Assembly (NCBI RefSeq): GCF_000425905.1
Contig: NZ_KE384473.1
Coordinates: 1 to 45,043, forward strand
Source of the DNA: Lactobacillus psittaci DSM 15354
GTDB lineage: Bacteria > Bacillota > Bacilli > Lactobacillales > Lactobacillaceae
Length of the DNA stretch: 45,043 nt
Reading direction: 5' to 3'
The notes beneath the pieces were generated by a model. The model did no database searches. It was not told the DNA's origin and saw only the letters and a list, made by a program, of their open reading frames with translations. The translations under genes were made by a program, and so were the position numbers. Shown here piece after piece: positions 25,213 through 33,659 of the stretch (position 1 is the first letter of the stretch; every line of letters begins with the position of its first letter).

Positions 25213-25740
25213 ATACCACGGAATTTAATTTTGAACGAAAGTATTCGCGCACGCGAAGTTCGTTTGATTGGCGAAGATGGTGAACAAATTGGTGTCGTTT
25301 CTAAAAACGAAGCCTTAAACCAAGCAGCCGATGCAGATTTAGATTTAGTACTTATCTCACCAAATGCTAAGCCACCAGTAGCTCGCATTATGGACTATGG
25401 TAAGTATCGCTTCGAACAACAAAAGAAGCTTAAGGAATCACGTAAGAAGTCAAAGACTGTTAGTGTTAAGGAAATCCGTTTAAGTCCAACTATTGAAGGT
25501 AACGACTTCGACACTAAGTTGAACCATGTTCGAAAGTTCTTAAGCAAAGAGGGCGCAAAAGTACGCGTTTCTATTCGCTTTAGAGGTCGAGCAATCACTC
25601 ATACTGAATTAGGACTTGAAGTATTAGAGAAGATGGCAGAAGCAACTAAGGATATTGCTAATGTTACTGCTAAACCTAAGATGGAAGGCAGAAGTATGTT
25701 CTTAATGCTTGCTCCTAAGAGTGAAAAGGATAAGAAGTAA
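25213..25740 (+). CDS. infC: Translation initiation factor IF-3, probable AUA start
   Basis: A 175-residue IF-3, which keeps 30S subunits free and checks the start codon and initiator tRNA. The N-terminal domain has [19 protein letters not shown], then a lysine-rich linker, then the C-terminal domain with [16 protein letters not shown] and [12 protein letters not shown]. No ATG, GTG or TTG fits the strong GGAGGTG at 25199-25205. The reading frame has a TGA at 25204, so only ATC (25207), GTT, ATA (25213), ATT (25228) and TTG (25231) are possible. ATA is 9 bases after GGAGG and gives a ten-residue start x-PRNLILNE that aligns with the AUU-initiated Bacillus IF-3. A shorter TTG start would be 27 bases from the ribosome binding site. 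Confidence 0.93.
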   Translation: MPRNLILNESIRAREVRLIGEDGEQIGVVSKNEALNQAADADLDLVLISPNAKPPVARIMDYGKYRFEQQKKLKESRKKSKTVSVKEIRLSPTIEGNDFDTKLNHVRKFLSKEGAKVRVSIRFRGRAITHTELGLEVLEKMAEATKDIANVTAKPKMEGRSMFLMLAPKSEKDKK

Positions 25741-25767
25741 AAAACTTGTTAATTGGAGGAAATAAAC

Positions 25768-25968
25768 ATGCCTAAACAAAAAACACACCGCGCTTCAGCT
25801 AAGCGTTTCAAGAGAACTGGTAATGGTGGTTTAAAGCGTCATCACGCATTTACTGGTCACCGTTTCCACGGTAAGACTAAGAAGCAACGTCGTCATTTGA
25901 GAAAAGCTGCAATGGTTTCACGCAGTGACTTAAAGCGCATCAAGCAAATGCTTTCCCAAATGCGTTAA
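25768..25968 (+). CDS. rpmI: Ribosomal protein L35 (bL35)
   Basis: A 66-residue, very basic large-subunit protein with the typical N-terminus [20 protein letters not shown] and the family motif [10 protein letters not shown]. Start ATG at 25768 with TTGGAGG 8 bases upstream; an in-frame ATG at 25753 lies before the ribosome binding site. It lies between infC and rplT and should be coregulated through the L20 leader. Confidence 0.97.
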   Translation: MPKQKTHRASAKRFKRTGNGGLKRHHAFTGHRFHGKTKKQRRHLRKAAMVSRSDLKRIKQMLSQMR

Positions 25969-26013
25969 TAACATTTTTTTGAAATACAGATAGCGAATTA
26001 GGAGGAATTTCAG

Positions 26014-26370
26014 ATGCCAAGAGTTAAAGGTGGTACTGTTACACGTAAACGTCGTAAAAAGATTTTAAAGCTTGCCAAGGGTTACCGTGGTTCAAAGCAC
26101 TTGCAATTTAAAGCAGCAAGTACTCAATTATTTGTTTCATACAAGTATGCATTCCGTGACCGTCGTAAGCGTAAGAGCGAATTTAGAAAGTTATGGATTG
26201 CTCGTATTAACGCAGCAGCTCGTCAAAACGATCTTTCATACAGCAAGTTAATGCACGGTTTGAAGGTTGCTGGTGTTGACATCAACCGTAAGATGTTAGC
26301 TGACATTGCTTACAACGACGAAAAGACTTTTGCTGAATTAGCAGCTACTGCTAAGAAGGCTTTAAACTAA
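26014..26370 (+). CDS. rplT: Ribosomal protein L20 (bL20)
   Basis: A 118-residue basic large-subunit assembly protein beginning [20 protein letters not shown], with [13 protein letters not shown] and the following [15 protein letters not shown]. In Bacilli it also represses its own operon by binding the leader. AGGAGG lies 8 bases before the ATG. It is the last gene of the operon and a terminator follows. Confidence 0.98.
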   Translation: MPRVKGGTVTRKRRKKILKLAKGYRGSKHLQFKAASTQLFVSYKYAFRDRRKRKSEFRKLWIARINAAARQNDLSYSKLMHGLKVAGVDINRKMLADIAYNDEKTFAELAATAKKALN

Positions 26371-26387
26371 GAATTAGTTCTTAGATG

Positions 26388-26417
26388 AGACCAAGATTAA
26401 ATTCTTGGTCTTTTTTA
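26388..26417 (+). terminator. Terminator of infC-rpmI-rplT
   Basis: Stem GACCAAGA/TCTTGGTC with a 6-base loop and six Ts. Confidence 0.92.
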
Positions 26418-26456
26418 TTACTTTGCATGTGAAATACTGAACTATGCAAAATATAT

Positions 26457-26470
26457 TGATAGCGCTTACG
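26457..26470 (+). promoter_or_regulatory. Candidate cre (CcpA) site upstream of adhE
   Basis: TGATAGCGCTTACG matches the cre consensus around a perfect AGCGCT core, with one main mismatch (T at position 4). It lies about 80 bases upstream of the likely -35. Confidence 0.7.
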
Positions 26471-26536
26471 GTATTGAGAGGGTAGAAGTTGATAATAAAA
26501 GCTTTATCGTGAAAAAATAACAAGGATAAATAGCTA

Positions 26537-26566
26537 TTTACAAGAGCTCTTGGATAGAACTATACT
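26537..26566 (+). promoter_or_regulatory. Promoter of adhE
   Basis: TTTACA (26537-26542), 18-base spacer, TATACT (26561-26566). Confidence 0.6.
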
Positions 26567-26570
26567 CATC

Positions 26571-26588
26571 TTGTAAAAAGATTCACAT
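26571..26588 (+). promoter_or_regulatory. Candidate Rex operator of adhE
   Basis: TTGTAAAAAGATTCACAT matches the Rex box TTGTGAA-N4-TTCACAA at 12 of 14 defined positions. It lies directly after the -10, in an operator position, and ends just before the ribosome binding site. Rex would relieve repression when NADH is high. Confidence 0.7.
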
Positions 26589-26605
26589 AGTAGGAGGATC
26601 TATTC

Positions 26606-29194
26606 ATGGTACTAGCAAAAAAAGTTGTAAATGAAGCTTTATCTATTAATGAGGTAATCGATGGATATGTAAAAAAAGCCCACAAGGCTTTAGATGTTTT
26701 AGCAAACTTTGATCAAGACCAAGTTGATAAAATTTGTGAGGCAATTGCGATAGCTGGAGAACAAAATAACTATGCTTTGGCAGAAATGGCGGTTGCAGAA
26801 ACTGGACGTGGTGTTGTTGAGGACAAGGCAATTAAGAATATGTTTGCCACCGAAAATATTTGGAATTCTTTGCGACACGAAAAAACAGTTGGTGTAATCA
26901 ATGAAGATCCTGAAAAACAATTAACTGAAATCGCTGAGCCAGTTGGAGTTATTGCAGGAGTTACACCGGTAACTAATCCAACTTCAACCGTCTTTTTCAA
27001 GGCAATGATTGCTTTAAAGACAAGAAATACTATTATTTTTGGATTTCACCCTCAAGCTCAACACTGTTGTGTTAAGACCGCTGAAATTATCCGTCAAGCA
27101 GCTGTTAAAGCAGGTGCACCTAAAGATTGTATTCAATGGATTGAACATCCAAGTATTGAAGCCACAAATGCACTAATGACTCATCCAGATGTTCAAATGA
27201 TCTTGGCTACTGGTGGACCTGGGATGGTCAAAGCAGCTTATTCTTCAGGTAAACCAGCGATTGGGGTTGGCCCTGGTAATGGACCTTCCTATATCGAAGC
27301 TAGTGCAAATATTAAGAGAGCTGTTTATGACATAGTTTTATCTAAGACTTTTGATAATGGTATGGTTTGTGCCTCTGAAAATAGTGTTGTAGTTGATAGT
27401 TCAATTTATGATCAAGTTAAGGCTGAATTTAAGAAGTGGAACTGTTATTTCCTCAAAAAGAGTGAAATTAAGCCATTTACTTCTAAGTTTATCGATCCTA
27501 AACGCGGAACAGTAGCGGGTCCAATCGCAGGTAAGAGTGCTTGTGAAATTGCTAGATTATGTGGCTTAACTGTTCCTGCAAAAACCAAAGTTTTGATTGC
27601 CGAATACCAAGGAGTAGGTCCTAAGTATCCATTATCTGCTGAGAAATTATCTCCAGTCTTCACTTTGTATAAGGCCAAGGATCATCAAGATGCGATAAAT
27701 ATTTGTAGTCAATTACTTGATTACGGTGGTCGTGGTCATACAGCTGGAATTCACACAGCAAATCAAGAATTGATTAAAGAATTCTCAATGAAAATGTCGG
27801 CTTGCAGAATCTTAGTTAATACTCCAGCTGCTCTTGGTGGAGTGGGAGATTTGTATAATAACTTAATGCCGTCATTAACTTTAGGGACTGGATCATATGG
27901 TGCGAATGCATTATCACATAATGTAAGTGCTAAGGACTTATTAAATATAAAGACGGTTGCGATTAGACGTGATAATATGCAATGGGTTAAAGTTCCAAAA
28001 AAGACATATTTTGAACATAATGCTGCAAATTATTTGCGTCACATGCCAAATGTCTCACGCTTTTTCATTGTGACAGATAAGACAGTGGCTGATACTTTTG
28101 GCAATCAAATTACGGATATCATTTCGAGTCGTCGCGGTGAAAAGAGTTATGAAATTTTTGAAGCAGTTAATCCAGATCCAGATTCTGCAGTGGTTCAAGA
28201 TGGGGTTCATCGAATGAAAATCTTTAAACCTGATGTTATCTTGGCTATCGGTGGCGGTAGTGTGATGGATGCTGCCAAGGCAATGAGACTCTTTTATGAA
28301 GACCCATCAATGACTTTTGAAGATAGCTATCAAAAATTCTTAGATATTAGGAAGCGGACAGTACGCTTCCCAAAGGATAATGCGATACAGCTAGTATGTA
28401 TTCCAACAACTTCAGGTTCAGGTTCAGAAGTTTCTCCATTTGCGATTATCAAAGATAATAAGACTGGGGTTAAACGTTCTTTATGTGACTATTCATTGAG
28501 CCCAGATGTTGCAATTGTAGATGATCAATTTGTTCAAACTCTGCCAGAAAATTTAATTGCTAATGCTGGCTTTGAAGCATTAGCACATGCAATTGAATCA
28601 TATGTATCAACGATGGCCACTGATTTTACTCGTGGCTGGTCAATGGAAGCTGCAAGATTAATCTTTGACAATTTGGAAAAGTCTTATCATGGTGATTTGG
28701 CAGCCAGAAGTAGAATGCACAATGCTGCAACGCTAGCAGGGATGGCATATGGTAATGCCTTCTTAGGAGTGGGTCATGCGATTGCTCACACTTTAGCTTC
28801 GCATTTTAACTTACCAAGTGGCGTTAGTGATATCTTGGTTTTACCAGCTGTAATTAAGTTTAATAGTCAAAGACCTGAAAAATTAGCTATGTGGCCACAT
28901 TATGCTACTTATCGCGCAGATGAAGACTATGCTCGTTTGGCTCGCGATTTAGGAGTAACTGGGAAGAATCAAGCAGAATTAATTAATGGCTTATGTGAGA
29001 AGATAAGCCACTTAGCAAATAATCTTGATATTAGCATGAAGCTAAAAGATTATGGTGTAAGTGCTAGTGAATATCAAAAAGCTCTAAACCAGTTAGCTCT
29101 TGAAGCATATGGCGATCAAAATACGGTTACTAATCCAAGTGCAATGCAAGTTAGTGAAATCAAAGAATTGTTAAATAATATTTACCAAGCTTAG
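26606..29194 (+). CDS. adhE: Bifunctional acetaldehyde-CoA / alcohol dehydrogenase
   Basis: An 862-residue fusion enzyme that reduces acetyl-CoA to acetaldehyde and then to ethanol, regenerating two NAD+. The N-terminal aldehyde dehydrogenase domain (about 1-440) has the catalytic C255 in NGMVCASENS and the nucleotide loop GVGPGNGPSYIE. A linker leads to the iron-dependent alcohol dehydrogenase domain (about 460-862). That domain has the GGGSVMDAAKAM NAD-binding loop, CIPTTSGSGSEVSPFAII, and the metal-ligand histidines in GFEALAHAIESY and GVGHAIAHTLASHFNLPSG. AGGAGG lies 8 bases before the ATG. It is monocistronic, with cre and Rex-type sites upstream. Confidence 0.97.
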   Translation: MVLAKKVVNEALSINEVIDGYVKKAHKALDVLANFDQDQVDKICEAIAIAGEQNNYALAEMAVAETGRGVVEDKAIKNMFATENIWNSLRHEKTVGVINEDPEKQLTEIAEPVGVIAGVTPVTNPTSTVFFKAMIALKTRNTIIFGFHPQAQHCCVKTAEIIRQAAVKAGAPKDCIQWIEHPSIEATNALMTHPDVQMILATGGPGMVKAAYSSGKPAIGVGPGNGPSYIEASANIKRAVYDIVLSKTFDNGMVCASENSVVVDSSIYDQVKAEFKKWNCYFLKKSEIKPFTSKFIDPKRGTVAGPIAGKSACEIARLCGLTVPAKTKVLIAEYQGVGPKYPLSAEKLSPVFTLYKAKDHQDAINICSQLLDYGGRGHTAGIHTANQELIKEFSMKMSACRILVNTPAALGGVGDLYNNLMPSLTLGTGSYGANALSHNVSAKDLLNIKTVAIRRDNMQWVKVPKKTYFEHNAANYLRHMPNVSRFFIVTDKTVADTFGNQITDIISSRRGEKSYEIFEAVNPDPDSAVVQDGVHRMKIFKPDVILAIGGGSVMDAAKAMRLFYEDPSMTFEDSYQKFLDIRKRTVRFPKDNAIQLVCIPTTSGSGSEVSPFAIIKDNKTGVKRSLCDYSLSPDVAIVDDQFVQTLPENLIANAGFEALAHAIESYVSTMATDFTRGWSMEAARLIFDNLEKSYHGDLAARSRMHNAATLAGMAYGNAFLGVGHAIAHTLASHFNLPSGVSDILVLPAVIKFNSQRPEKLAMWPHYATYRADEDYARLARDLGVTGKNQAELINGLCEKISHLANNLDISMKLKDYGVSASEYQKALNQLALEAYGDQNTVTNPSAMQVSEIKELLNNIYQA

Positions 29195-29207
29195 TTAATT
29201 TTCTAGT

Positions 29208-29247
29208 GTCCCGGGTCTCTCTTTGTTGAGACCTGGGGCATTTTTTC
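29208..29247 (+). terminator. Terminator of adhE
   Basis: A 12-bp stem with wobbles (GTCCCGGGTCTC/GAGACCTGGGGC), an 8-base loop and six Ts. Its 3' half contains the -35 of the next promoter. Confidence 0.9.
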
Positions 29248-29254
29248 TTATAAT
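29226..29254 (+). promoter_or_regulatory. Promoter of the yqeG operon, overlapping the adhE terminator
   Basis: TTGAGA (29226-29231), 17-base spacer, TATAAT (29249-29254). The -35 is in the terminator loop and 3' arm, and the -10 just follows the T run. Confidence 0.75.
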
Positions 29255-29282
29255 AGTAGTAACTAAAATAGGAGTGTTTAGA

Positions 29283-29813
29283 TTGCTTTTTCGACCTAAT
29301 TACACAATTGATACAATTTATCATTTAGACCCCAATAAGTTAAAAGAGATGGGGATTAAGGCGGTTTTTTCTGATTTAGACAATACTTTACTAGCCTGGA
29401 ATATTAAAGATAGTTCAGAAGAGATGGCCAAGTTTAACCAAAAGTTAGCTCAAGCAGGAATCGAATTAATCGTAATTTCGAATAATAATGAGCAACGAGT
29501 TGGCCAAGCTTTGGATCCCTTTAAGATTAAGTTTTGGGCTAAAGCTAGAAAGCCACTTCCAATTGGAATAAATCATGCTTTAAAGCATTATCACTTGAAG
29601 CAAGACCAAGTTTTGATGGTTGGCGATCAATTAATTACTGATATGCAAGCTGGTAATTTAGCAGGTGTAAAGACAGTTTTAGTTAAGCCATTAGTTGAAA
29701 CTGATAAATGGAACACTAGAATAAATCGTTTTTTTGAAAAAATAATTTTCTTCTTTTTGAACTTAAAAAAGAAGGTTGTATTTAAGGAGAGCTTAGAATG
29801 GATGAAGAATTAA
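29283..29813 (+). CDS. yqeG: YqeG family HAD-type phosphatase
   Basis: A 176-residue haloacid-dehalogenase fold protein (HAD class IIIA). The nucleophile motif is FSDLDNTLLAW; LIVISNNNEQRV is motif II, a lysine lies in FWAKARKPLP, and MVGDQLITDMQAGNLAG is the acidic motif IV. Its natural substrate is not known; its constant neighbourhood with yqeH suggests a role near ribosome assembly or cell-envelope lipids. I chose the TTG start at 29283 because GGAGTG lies 7 bases upstream. An ATG at 29223 in the same frame falls inside the adhE terminator and upstream of the promoter -10, so it cannot be used. It overlaps yqeH by 16 bases. Confidence 0.9.
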   Translation: MLFRPNYTIDTIYHLDPNKLKEMGIKAVFSDLDNTLLAWNIKDSSEEMAKFNQKLAQAGIELIVISNNNEQRVGQALDPFKIKFWAKARKPLPIGINHALKHYHLKQDQVLMVGDQLITDMQAGNLAGVKTVLVKPLVETDKWNTRINRFFEKIIFFFLNLKKKVVFKESLEWMKN

Positions 29814-30907
29814 GATGTATTGGTTGTGGGGCGGTTTTACAAAGTGATAATGAAGATGCAGCAGGCTTTTTGCCCCAAAGTGCACTAACCAAGGCCCTAA
29901 ATAGTGATGATCAAGAAGTATATTGCAAACGTTGTTTTCGTCTGCGGCACTACAATGAGATTATGCCAGTAGAACTTAATAATGATGACTTTTTGAGTTT
30001 ATTAAATAGTTTGAGTACTAAAAAGGCCTTAGTTGTAAATGTAGTTGATGTTTTTGATTTCAATAATTCATTAATATCTTCTCTTAAAAGATTTGTCGGC
30101 AACAATGACTTTATCTTAGTTGGTAACAAAATCGACCTTTTCCCATTAAATTCGAAAGAATCTAAAATCAAAGATTGGATGCGCCAAGAAGCAAATCGTA
30201 TGGGGTTATACCCTAAAGACATCTTCTTAATTAGTGCTGCTAAAAAGCGGAATTTGACTGATTTAATTAAGTACTTAGATCGAAATTCTCAAGATCAAGA
30301 TGTCTACTTTGTAGGAACTACTAATGTTGGTAAGTCAACTTTAATCAATGCGATTATTGACGAGATGGGGGATGTAGAGAATTTAATTACAACTTCACGC
30401 TTCCCTGGAACAACTCTTGACCAAATAAAAATTCCGCTAGATAATGGACACTTCTTAGTTGATACTCCCGGAATTATGACCCAAAAACAATTAGCTAGTT
30501 ACTTAGATAAGCAAGATTTGGACTTAATTGCTCCTAAGAAACCGCTAAAACCAGCTACTTATCAGTTAAATAGCGGTCAAACATTATTCTTAGCAGGTTT
30601 AGGTCGAATTGATTATGTTGCTGGTGAAAAGACTAGTTTTACCGTTTATGTAGCAAGAGATTTATATGTTCACCGAACTAAAACTGAAAATGCAGATGCA
30701 TTTTATGAAAAACATAAAGGAGATTTATTGACCCCACCAAGGGGTAATGAGAACTTGCCTGCAATGCATAAGCAAACCTATCATCCTGAAGTCAAGAGTG
30801 ACTTGCTATTTGGTGGCATCGGTTTTGTTACCATTCCTGCAGGAGTAGTTGTTAATACCTATTTACCTGGAGGGATTGGCCAAGGTATTCGGCGAGCATT
30901 AATTTAA
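29798..30907 (+). CDS. yqeH: Ribosome biogenesis GTPase YqeH
   Basis: A 369-residue circularly permuted GTPase needed for 30S subunit assembly in Bacilli. The N-terminal treble-clef zinc finger has C-I-G-C near residue 7 and C-K-R-C near residue 46. The permuted GTPase motifs follow in the order G4 (VGNKIDLFP), G5 (ISAAKK), G1 (GTTNVGKSTLIN) and G3 (VDTPGI). A C-terminal domain of about 150 residues completes it. AAGGAG lies 9 bases before the ATG, inside the end of yqeG. nadD follows 12 bases downstream. Confidence 0.96.
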   Translation: MDEELRCIGCGAVLQSDNEDAAGFLPQSALTKALNSDDQEVYCKRCFRLRHYNEIMPVELNNDDFLSLLNSLSTKKALVVNVVDVFDFNNSLISSLKRFVGNNDFILVGNKIDLFPLNSKESKIKDWMRQEANRMGLYPKDIFLISAAKKRNLTDLIKYLDRNSQDQDVYFVGTTNVGKSTLINAIIDEMGDVENLITTSRFPGTTLDQIKIPLDNGHFLVDTPGIMTQKQLASYLDKQDLDLIAPKKPLKPATYQLNSGQTLFLAGLGRIDYVAGEKTSFTVYVARDLYVHRTKTENADAFYEKHKGDLLTPPRGNENLPAMHKQTYHPEVKSDLLFGGIGFVTIPAGVVVNTYLPGGIGQGIRRALI

Positions 30908-30919
30908 GAGGTGGCAAAA

Positions 30920-31549
30920 ATGGAATGCATGCTTGAAAATAAGCCTAAAGTGAAGGCAGAGGAGTTAAAAAATGTTTCTGGTAAACAAATTGGGATTATG
31001 GGTGGTACTTTTAACCCAGTCCATATTGCCCATTTGGTTGCAGCTGAACAAGTCTTAACAAAGTTACATTTAGATGAAGTATGGTTTATTCCAGACAATA
31101 TTCCTCCTCATAAAGAATTAGCACTAAAAACGCCGGCACAAGATCGGGCTAATATGCTGGAATTAGCTACTAAAGATAACCCCAAGTTTAAGGTAATGTT
31201 ATTGGAATTGTACCGTGGTGGAATTTCATATACAATTGATACGATGCGCTTTTTGAAAAAAGAGGCTCCGGAAAATAATTATTACTTAATTATGGGAAGC
31301 GACCAGGTTAATAGTTTCCATACTTGGAAAGATGCAGATGAATTAGCGCGTTTAGCTACTTTAGTCGGAATTAGACGCCCAGGATATCCACAAGAGCCCC
31401 ATTATCCATTAATCTGGGTTGATGCACCTGATATTCGCCTGTCTTCAACGGCAATTAGACAAGCTATTAAGACTGGAACTTCAGTTAGATATCTAGTCCC
31501 AGACTCAGTACGAAAATATATTGAAGAAAAGGGGCTATATCTTGACTGA
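30920..31549 (+). CDS. nadD: Nicotinate-nucleotide adenylyltransferase
   Basis: A 209-residue nucleotidyltransferase that joins nicotinate mononucleotide and ATP to nicotinate adenine dinucleotide in NAD synthesis. The catalytic motif GIMGGTFNPVHIAHL (with the H-x-x-H pair) starts near residue 25. MGSDQVNSFHTW and the C-terminal ISSTAIR-type motif (here LSSTAIRQAI) are also present. The ATG at 30920 is preferred because GAGGTGG lies about 6 bases upstream; a GTG at 30911 in the same frame overlaps that ribosome binding site. About 20 residues before the core are an extension not needed for catalysis. Confidence 0.96.
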   Translation: MECMLENKPKVKAEELKNVSGKQIGIMGGTFNPVHIAHLVAAEQVLTKLHLDEVWFIPDNIPPHKELALKTPAQDRANMLELATKDNPKFKVMLLELYRGGISYTIDTMRFLKKEAPENNYYLIMGSDQVNSFHTWKDADELARLATLVGIRRPGYPQEPHYPLIWVDAPDIRLSSTAIRQAIKTGTSVRYLVPDSVRKYIEEKGLYLD

Positions 31550-32150
31550 TTTGGTTTTTAAGAAGACTTATTCAACTTTGTCTAGTGAAGAATTAATTGC
31601 TAAAGAAAAATCAAATATGGATGAACAACGTTTCCAGCACTGCATCGGTGTTTCAGAGACGGCAAGAAAGTTAGCTAGACTCAATCATTACGATGAAGAA
31701 AAGGCTGCGTTAGCGGGTTTTATTCATGATTATGCTAAGCAAGTTCCAGTTGAAGAATTTATCGCAGCTATTAAAGATCCTGCAAATGGTTTTGATCAAG
31801 ATTTACTTAACTGGAATCGGGCTATTTGGCATGGAATTGTTGGTAGTCACTTTATTGAACGTGATTTAAAGATTAGTGATGATGAAATTTTAACTGCGAT
31901 TAAGCGTCACACAACTGCTGATGTTACCATGACAACATTAGATAAAATTGTTTTTGTGGCTGATTTTATTGAACCTCACCGCGATTTTCCAGGAGTTGAA
32001 ACAGCGCGCAAAGTTGCCTTTGCTAACTTAGATGATGGTGTTGGTTTTGAATTAGCTCATACTTTGGAATTTTTGGTAAAGCAGCGAGCTAAGATTTATC
32101 CTAAAACAATTGCAGCTTATAACGTTTGGAGTATTAAAAAGGAGAATTAA
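31542..32150 (+). CDS. yqeK: YqeK, HD-domain diadenosine tetraphosphate hydrolase
   Basis: A 202-residue HD-domain hydrolase; the family cleaves Ap4A symmetrically to two ADP. Metal ligands are visible in RFQHCIGVSETA, FIHDYAKQ (the HD pair), an IWHGIVGSHF histidine, and VFVADFIEPHRDF. The TTG start at 31542 has AAAAGGGG 7 bases upstream and overlaps nadD by 8 bases; an in-frame TTG at 31521 has no ribosome binding site. It is coupled to rsfS, which starts one base after its stop. Confidence 0.93.
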   Translation: MTDLVFKKTYSTLSSEELIAKEKSNMDEQRFQHCIGVSETARKLARLNHYDEEKAALAGFIHDYAKQVPVEEFIAAIKDPANGFDQDLLNWNRAIWHGIVGSHFIERDLKISDDEILTAIKRHTTADVTMTTLDKIVFVADFIEPHRDFPGVETARKVAFANLDDGVGFELAHTLEFLVKQRAKIYPKTIAAYNVWSIKKEN

Positions 32151-32151
32151 T

Positions 32152-32499
32152 TTGAATAGCGAAAAATTATTAGATATTACTTTGGATGCGATTAGTGACC
32201 GTCATGGTGAAGCAACCGAAGCTTATGACATGCGTGGAGTAAGTATTTTAGCAGACTTTTATGTTGCAACGAGTGCAAGCAGCAACCGTCAACTTCATGC
32301 CTTGGTTAATAGTATTTTAGATAAGGTTAGGGAAAATGATTATCATGATTACCGCGTTGAAGGTACTCGTGATTCAAACTGGCTTTTAGTCGACTTGGGG
32401 GATGTTGTGGTTAACATCTTTACCGAAGATGCTCGTGACTTTTATGGCCTTGAAACTCTTTGGTCTGCTGGTAAAAAGCTCGATTTACCTGAGGAATAG
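32152..32499 (+). CDS. rsfS: Ribosomal silencing factor RsfS
   Basis: A 115-residue protein of the RsfS/Iojap family that binds L14 and blocks joining of the subunits under nutrient limitation. Family signatures are [36 protein letters not shown] and the end [10 protein letters not shown]. The TTG start at 32152 follows AAGGAG by 8 bases. An in-frame ATG at 32110 lies within yqeK and would add 14 residues with no conserved match. tmcAL follows after 2 bases. Confidence 0.95.
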   Translation: MNSEKLLDITLDAISDRHGEATEAYDMRGVSILADFYVATSASSNRQLHALVNSILDKVRENDYHDYRVEGTRDSNWLLVDLGDVVVNIFTEDARDFYGLETLWSAGKKLDLPEE

Positions 32500-32501
32500 T
32501 A

Positions 32502-33656
32502 ATGGCTGTTTCAGGAATTATTGCTGAATATAATCCATTTCATTCGGGCCATGAATTTTTGTTAAATCAAGCTCGCATGGCTGCTGGTGAAGATCCAGTG
32601 ATTGTCATTATGTCAGGTAACTACGTTCAGCGCGGTGAAATGGCGATTACTGATAAGTGGACGAGAGCAAAATATGCCTTGATGAGTGGCGCTGATTTAG
32701 TATTTGAATTACCATTTGCATATGCAGTTGAACCAGCTGATATTTTTGCAGAAGGTAGTATGGAAATACTAAGTAAATTAGGTGTCGAAAATCTAGTCTT
32801 TGGCGTCGAAGATGCTAATTTGAATTTTACTTATTTAGGACAAAGAATTGCTGAAATACCTAAAGGTAAAATGGATTTTAAGGACTATTCTCAAACCTAC
32901 TCAACGCAATATAATCAAATGGTTGCGCGTGAAGTTGGGCGTGAGGTGAATGAACCTAATATTATTTTGGCATTGGCTTATGCAGTTGCTAACAGTAAAT
33001 TAAAAAATCCCATGACTTTTACTCCTATAACTAGAATTGGAGCAAATCATGATGACTTATTATCACGTGAACGTGTTGTACAAAGCGCTAGTGCAATTCG
33101 AAATTATTTACTAAATAAGCCAGACTTAGAGACACTTGAGGAGTGGCTACCTAAGGCAGAAGCAGAATTTTTAATTAAGCAAAACTGTTATCCTAATTGG
33201 AATTTACTTTTTGATTTTTTGAAATATCGAATTGAATCTTCAAGCTTATCTGAATTAAGACAAATCTATCAAATGAGTGAAGGCCTTGAATTCAAAATTA
33301 AGCATGAAATTCACTCAGCTTATGACTTTACCGACTTTTTAAGAAGGGTAAAATCTAAGCGTTATACTTATTCTCGCTTGCGTCGTTTATCCTTGTATAC
33401 CTTACTCAATATCACTCAAAGTGATATTGATACTGCTAGAAGTGAAATTAGTACCACTTTATTAGGCTATAGTAAACGAGGGAGAAATTATCTTAAATAC
33501 TTGCGTAAGCATGCAGAGATTCCAATCGTTTCAAAAGTGGATCAAAAGAATTCTAAATTTGGTAGTCTAGCTTTAGATGTCCGTGTTGATCGGTTATTTG
33601 AACAAATTATTGGCGTTGACCAGAACTTTGGTCGCCGTCCTAGTGAGGTGAAATAA
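32502..33656 (+). CDS. tmcAL: tRNA(Met) cytidine acetate ligase (TmcAL, formerly YlbM)
   Basis: A 384-residue enzyme that uses acetate and ATP to form N4-acetylcytidine at the wobble base of elongator tRNA-Met. The N-terminal nucleotidyltransferase-like fold has [17 protein letters not shown] with the H-x-G-H motif. [19 protein letters not shown] and GANHDDL follow, and ASAIRNYL marks the end of the core. The C-terminal half is helical and basic. The start ATG sits 2 bases after the rsfS stop with a weak GAGG upstream. Its likely substrate tRNA-Met is encoded at 1075-1148. Confidence 0.95.
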   Translation: MAVSGIIAEYNPFHSGHEFLLNQARMAAGEDPVIVIMSGNYVQRGEMAITDKWTRAKYALMSGADLVFELPFAYAVEPADIFAEGSMEILSKLGVENLVFGVEDANLNFTYLGQRIAEIPKGKMDFKDYSQTYSTQYNQMVAREVGREVNEPNIILALAYAVANSKLKNPMTFTPITRIGANHDDLLSRERVVQSASAIRNYLLNKPDLETLEEWLPKAEAEFLIKQNCYPNWNLLFDFLKYRIESSSLSELRQIYQMSEGLEFKIKHEIHSAYDFTDFLRRVKSKRYTYSRLRRLSLYTLLNITQSDIDTARSEISTTLLGYSKRGRNYLKYLRKHAEIPIVSKVDQKNSKFGSLALDVRVDRLFEQIIGVDQNFGRRPSEVK

Positions 33657-33659
33657 ATT

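Noticed and set aside
25197-25283. A 28-codon frame starting at ATG within the infC ribosome binding site, considered as a leader peptide
   Set aside because: It has no ribosome binding site of its own and overlaps the conserved IF-3 codons in another frame.
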